Source: UBA4744 sp963723165 | Lineage (GTDB): Bacteria; Actinomycetota; Acidimicrobiia; Spongiisociales; UBA4744 | Assembly: GCA_963723165.1 (NCBI GenBank) | Contig: CAVRPP010000010.1 | Location: 62,001-126,000, forward strand | Reading direction: 5' to 3' | Length of the DNA stretch: 64,000 nt | Shown: piece after piece, positions 61,657-64,000 of the stretch | How positions within the stretch are numbered: position 1 is the first letter of the stretch | Layout of the letters: each line of letters starts with the position of its first letter | The notes under the pieces: generated by a model | Seen by the model: only the letters and a program-made list of their open reading frames with translations | The model's database searches: none | What the model was told of the DNA's origin: nothing | Position numbers and translations under genes: made by a program

Positions 61657-62321
61657 GCGAACCGAAACCCCACCAACGGGTCAACGATATTCTGCTCGGT
61701 CCGCTGGAGAGGCCCGCACTGCAGTGGCTGGCCGAGCGTATGCCCTCATGGGTAACACCGGATGTGCTGACGGCTATCGGCATGTTCGGTTCTCTGATGA
61801 CGTTCGCCGGATACTGGGCGAGTGCGTCGGCTGCCGCCTTCCTGTGGTTGGCGAGCCTCGGGTTGGTCCTCAACTGGTTCGGCGACAGCCTCGATGGGAC
61901 CCTGGCCCGCTACCGCAAGATCGAACGCCCCAAGTTCGGGTTCTTCATCGACCACACGATGGACGCCATCAGCGAAACACTGATCGTATTCGGGCTGGGA
62001 TTGTCGCCCTATGTGACGTTTGAGGTTGCCGCGGTGGCCCTGATCGGGTACTTGCTCATGTCGGTCCTGGTGTATGTCCGGACCTACGTCACCGGAGAGT
62101 TCCGGATCTCATACGGACGTTTCGGTCCGACCGAGGTACGCCTGATCATCATTCTTTTCAACGCCGTCTTGTTCTTCGTCGGGGTGCGTGACGTGACCCT
62201 GTGGTTTGGTGACGTCAGCATCTACGACTTCGCCATCGGGGGTCTGGGCGTAGCCCTTATTGTTGTGTTCCTGGTTTCGACAACGCTGGAAGCGAGACAA
62301 TTGGCCAAGATGGGAGAATGA
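61653..62321 (+). CDS. CDP-alcohol phosphatidyltransferase
   Basis: Membrane enzyme of 222 residues that swaps CMP of a CDP-lipid for an alcohol. The CAPT signature DGTLARYRKI...GFFIDHTMD (D-G-x2-A-R-x8-G-x3-D-x3-D) is intact. About six membrane segments follow (WLASLGLVLNWFG, VAALIGYLLMSVLVYV-like, LIIILFNAVLFFVG). The alcohol (glycerol-3-P, inositol-P or another) is unclear. The start ATG 61653 overlaps the acyltransferase stop, supporting one phospholipid pathway. Confidence 0.85.
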   Translation: MSEPKPHQRVNDILLGPLERPALQWLAERMPSWVTPDVLTAIGMFGSLMTFAGYWASASAAAFLWLASLGLVLNWFGDSLDGTLARYRKIERPKFGFFIDHTMDAISETLIVFGLGLSPYVTFEVAAVALIGYLLMSVLVYVRTYVTGEFRISYGRFGPTEVRLIIILFNAVLFFVGVRDVTLWFGDVSIYDFAIGGLGVALIVVFLVSTTLEARQLAKMGE

Positions 62322-62343
62322 TTTTCCACCCGGGGGTGTACTC

Positions 62344-63471
62344 GTGCTGAGGATCGAAAAAGTAGACATCTCGAGACGTTCTCAGGTTCGCCGTTTTGTC
62401 GACATCGCCTACCGCCTGTACGAGGACTATCCCAATTGGGTCCCACCGATCCGTCTCGATATGAACGCCATGCTCAACCCGCGCAAGCATCCGTTCTACG
62501 AGCACTCGAAAGCCGACTTTTTCATTGCGGTTCGTGATGGACACGACGTCGGTCGCATCGCCGCTCTGGAGAACACGCGGTACAACGAGTACCACAAGAC
62601 GCGCGAAGGTCAGTTCTACCTTTTCGAGTGCGTCGACGATCCGGAAGCCGCCCAGGCCCTCTTCGAGGCCGCTTGTAGCTGGGCATCGAATCGGGGGTTG
62701 ACCGCTGTTGTCGGACCAAAAGGTCTTGGGCCGTTTGACGCATACGGCTTCCTGGTGAAGGGCTTCGAGCACCGCCAGACCATGACCATGCTCGCCTACA
62801 ACCCTCCCTATTACATCGATATGGCGACCCGGGCGGGATTCAAGAAGGAAGTGGACTTCATCACGCACATCATCGATGCCGTTGGGTGGGAACTCGACCA
62901 ACGGATCGAGAGCGTGGCGTCACGCACCAAGGAACGGAGTGGTCTGACGATCAGAACGTTCTCTTCCAAGAAGGAAATCAAGGAGTGGGCGGAACGGATT
63001 GCCCGTGCTTACAACAACTCGTTTGTTGACAATTGGGAGTATGTCCCGCTGACCGACGCCGAGATCGACTTCATCGTTGCCAACATCATGGTCGTGGTCC
63101 GACCGGACCTCATCAAGCTGATTACCCAGGGAGAACGGATCGTCGGATTCCTCCTGGCCTTTCCCGACATATCGGGTGGCATGCAGAAGGCCGGGGGACG
63201 GTTGCTTCCATTCGGGTTGGTGTCGCTGTTGCGGGCCATGCGTACCAAAGAGTGGGTGGTGGCCAACGGCATCGGCATCCTGCCCGAGTTTCAGAAGAGG
63301 GGCGGAAACGCCTTGCTCTACCACGAGATAGTCCAGACGTTCAAGGCCGCCGGGTTCAGACGCTATGAAATGACCCAAATTGCCGAGTCGGCCGTCAAGA
63401 TGCGCAGTGACCTCGTCAAAATCGGCGGCGTCCCCCACAAGAACCACCGGGTGTACAGAAAGAAGCTGTAA
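62344..63471 (+). CDS. GNAT-like protein of 375 residues
   Basis: Cytoplasmic protein with acyltransferase-like folds. N-terminal FVDIAYRLYEDYPNWVPPIR and GRIAALENTRYNEYHKT resemble a family of large GNAT proteins in actinobacteria and deltaproteobacteria. The C-terminal GIGILPEFQKRGGNALLYHE is a typical acetyl-CoA loop, and YEMTQIAESAVKMRSDLVKI closes the domain. Substrate unknown; its place after lipid enzymes hints at lipid or wall modification. GTG 62344 is preferred, beginning the conserved LRIEKVDISRR. Confidence 0.8.
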   Translation: MLRIEKVDISRRSQVRRFVDIAYRLYEDYPNWVPPIRLDMNAMLNPRKHPFYEHSKADFFIAVRDGHDVGRIAALENTRYNEYHKTREGQFYLFECVDDPEAAQALFEAACSWASNRGLTAVVGPKGLGPFDAYGFLVKGFEHRQTMTMLAYNPPYYIDMATRAGFKKEVDFITHIIDAVGWELDQRIESVASRTKERSGLTIRTFSSKKEIKEWAERIARAYNNSFVDNWEYVPLTDAEIDFIVANIMVVVRPDLIKLITQGERIVGFLLAFPDISGGMQKAGGRLLPFGLVSLLRAMRTKEWVVANGIGILPEFQKRGGNALLYHEIVQTFKAAGFRRYEMTQIAESAVKMRSDLVKIGGVPHKNHRVYRKKL

Positions 63472-63488
63472 GCGAGGCTTCGCTTCGA

Positions 63489-63566
63489 GTCTCCCCCCTG
63501 AGGCGCAGGCGCAGCCGGAGCCGGGAGGGGGGAGCACCGCCGAAGGCGGGGAGGGGGCCCGTTCCC
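63489..63566 (-). repeat. family B palindromic repeat, copy inverted
   Basis: On the minus strand it reads GGGAACGGGCCCCCTCCCCG, CCTTCGGCGGTGCTCCCCCC, then GGGGGGAGAC, matching 47986-48059 nearly base for base in the first 40 positions. The inner stem differs (GGCTCCGGC rich instead of GACGAGC). Confidence 0.8.
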
Positions 63567-63598
63567 AACAACGTGGGTCCAGTCGCTCGCCTACGGCT

Positions 63599-63648
63599 CG
63601 CTCTCAGTCGTCAGTAAGTGGTAGACACTGATAACTGATGACTGATCT
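63599..63648. repeat. CAGT-rich dispersed repeat, copy 5
   Basis: CTCTCAGTCGTCAGTAAGTG and GACACTGATAACTGATGACT run straight into the start codon of the next gene, so the repeat supplies its 5' region. No ribosome site is visible. Confidence 0.6.
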
Positions 63649-64000
63649 CCGCATCCTTCTCGTAGAGCCATACTTCGGGGGGTCGCACGCCGCCTGGGCC
63701 GAGGGGTACGCCCAAGCGAGCGCATACCAGGTAGATCTCCTCACGCTTCCGGCCCGGTTCTGGAAGTGGCGGATGCGCGGGGGGGCTTTGACTCTGGCAG
63801 GCCGAGCCCGGGAACTCATCGCCGAGCGGGGCAGACCCGACGTCCTGCTGGCGTCCGACATGCTCGACCTTCCCACGTTTCTCAGCCTGACCCGCGACGT
63901 GCTCGGATCGCCCGCAGTCGCGCTCTATATGCATGAGAATCAGCTCACCTATCCGCCGCAACCGGGCGCATTTGTGGACCACTCATACGGCTTCACGAAC
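63638..64000 (+). CDS. DUF3524 / tRNA-queuosine mannosyltransferase-like, partial
   Basis: The gene runs off the window end; 121 residues are visible. MTDLRILLVEPYFGGSHAAW, then LPARFWKWRMRGGAL, DVLLASDMLDLP and ALYMHENQLTYPPQ match the N-terminal domain of the glycosyltransferase family of human GTDC1/QTMAN (pattern: E-x-F/Y-GGSH, TLPA-x-x-WHWR-like, L-Y-x-HENQL-x-YP). That enzyme adds mannose to queuosine in tRNA-Asp. The bacterial role is not established. An in-frame TAA at 63632 makes ATG 63638 the earliest ATG. GDP-mannose could come from manC at 37637. Confidence 0.78.
   Translation, partial: MTDLRILLVEPYFGGSHAAWAEGYAQASAYQVDLLTLPARFWKWRMRGGALTLAGRARELIAERGRPDVLLASDMLDLPTFLSLTRDVLGSPAVALYMHENQLTYPPQPGAFVDHSYGFTN

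Noticed and set aside
63611..63982. Minus-strand frame at the window end
   Set aside because: Antisense to the DUF3524-like gene, whose conserved motifs are clear on the plus strand.

Overview
The window looks like chromosomal DNA of a GC-rich actinomycete-type bacterium, probably an uncultured Acidimicrobiia-like lineage. This is inferred from frequent GTG/TTG starts, Thr-rich linkers in the lipoproteins, the metX/metZ methionine route, a LpxL/PatA-type acyltransferase beside a CDP-alcohol phosphatidyltransferase, and the dnaX-ybaB-recR order. No rRNA, tRNA, CRISPR array, transposase or phage gene was seen. Taxonomy cannot be proved from the sequence alone.

Layout. 1-8.1 kb: an RCK-type ion channel with an unusual pore, hisA on the minus strand, then a tightly overlapping his operon (TrpR-like regulator, hisG, D, C, B, H, F, IE). 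8.1-12 kb: metX, lysA and metZ. 12-35.9 kb: the most interesting part, a probable purine/ureide breakdown island. It holds a BMP-type nucleoside ABC importer with two small leader genes, a fused [2Fe-2S]/molybdenum hydroxylase of the selenium-dependent xanthine dehydrogenase type, a short frameshifted SsnA-like amidohydrolase, a YgfK-like flavin/Fe-S oxidoreductase, and a minus-strand operon (ATCase-like carbamoyltransferase, carbamate kinase, two fold-type-II PLP enzymes, glutamate dehydrogenase, an unknown 130-residue protein). A HutC-type GntR regulator faces that operon, followed by a YgeW-like carbamoyltransferase, a hydroxypyruvate/glyoxylate reductase-like enzyme and an aminotransferase. 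The inferred logic is import, hydroxylation, ring opening, carbamoyl transfer, ATP from carbamoyl phosphate, and capture of ammonia and C2/C3 carbon.

35.9-50 kb: M23 peptidase with S-layer-like tail, manC, mgtC, a frameshifted enoyl-CoA hydratase, a very large secreted nuclease with two EEP domains (frameshifted), dodecin, a frameshifted nitroreductase, an aldo/keto reductase, a PEBP-family protein and dGTPase. 50-57.7 kb: a phosphonate-type ABC importer with an unusually large permease, a HAD phosphatase, and an ABC exporter. 57.9-64 kb: dnaX-ybaB-recR, a lipid/acyltransferase operon, and at the edge the start of a DUF3524/tRNA-queuosine mannosyltransferase-like gene.

Two features run through the whole window. 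Intergenic spaces carry several families of dispersed palindromic repeats, some in clearly matching inverted copies. Four genes (ssnA, enoyl-CoA hydratase, the nuclease, nitroreductase) are each broken by one single frameshift while otherwise well conserved, which suggests assembly indels or very recent decay.
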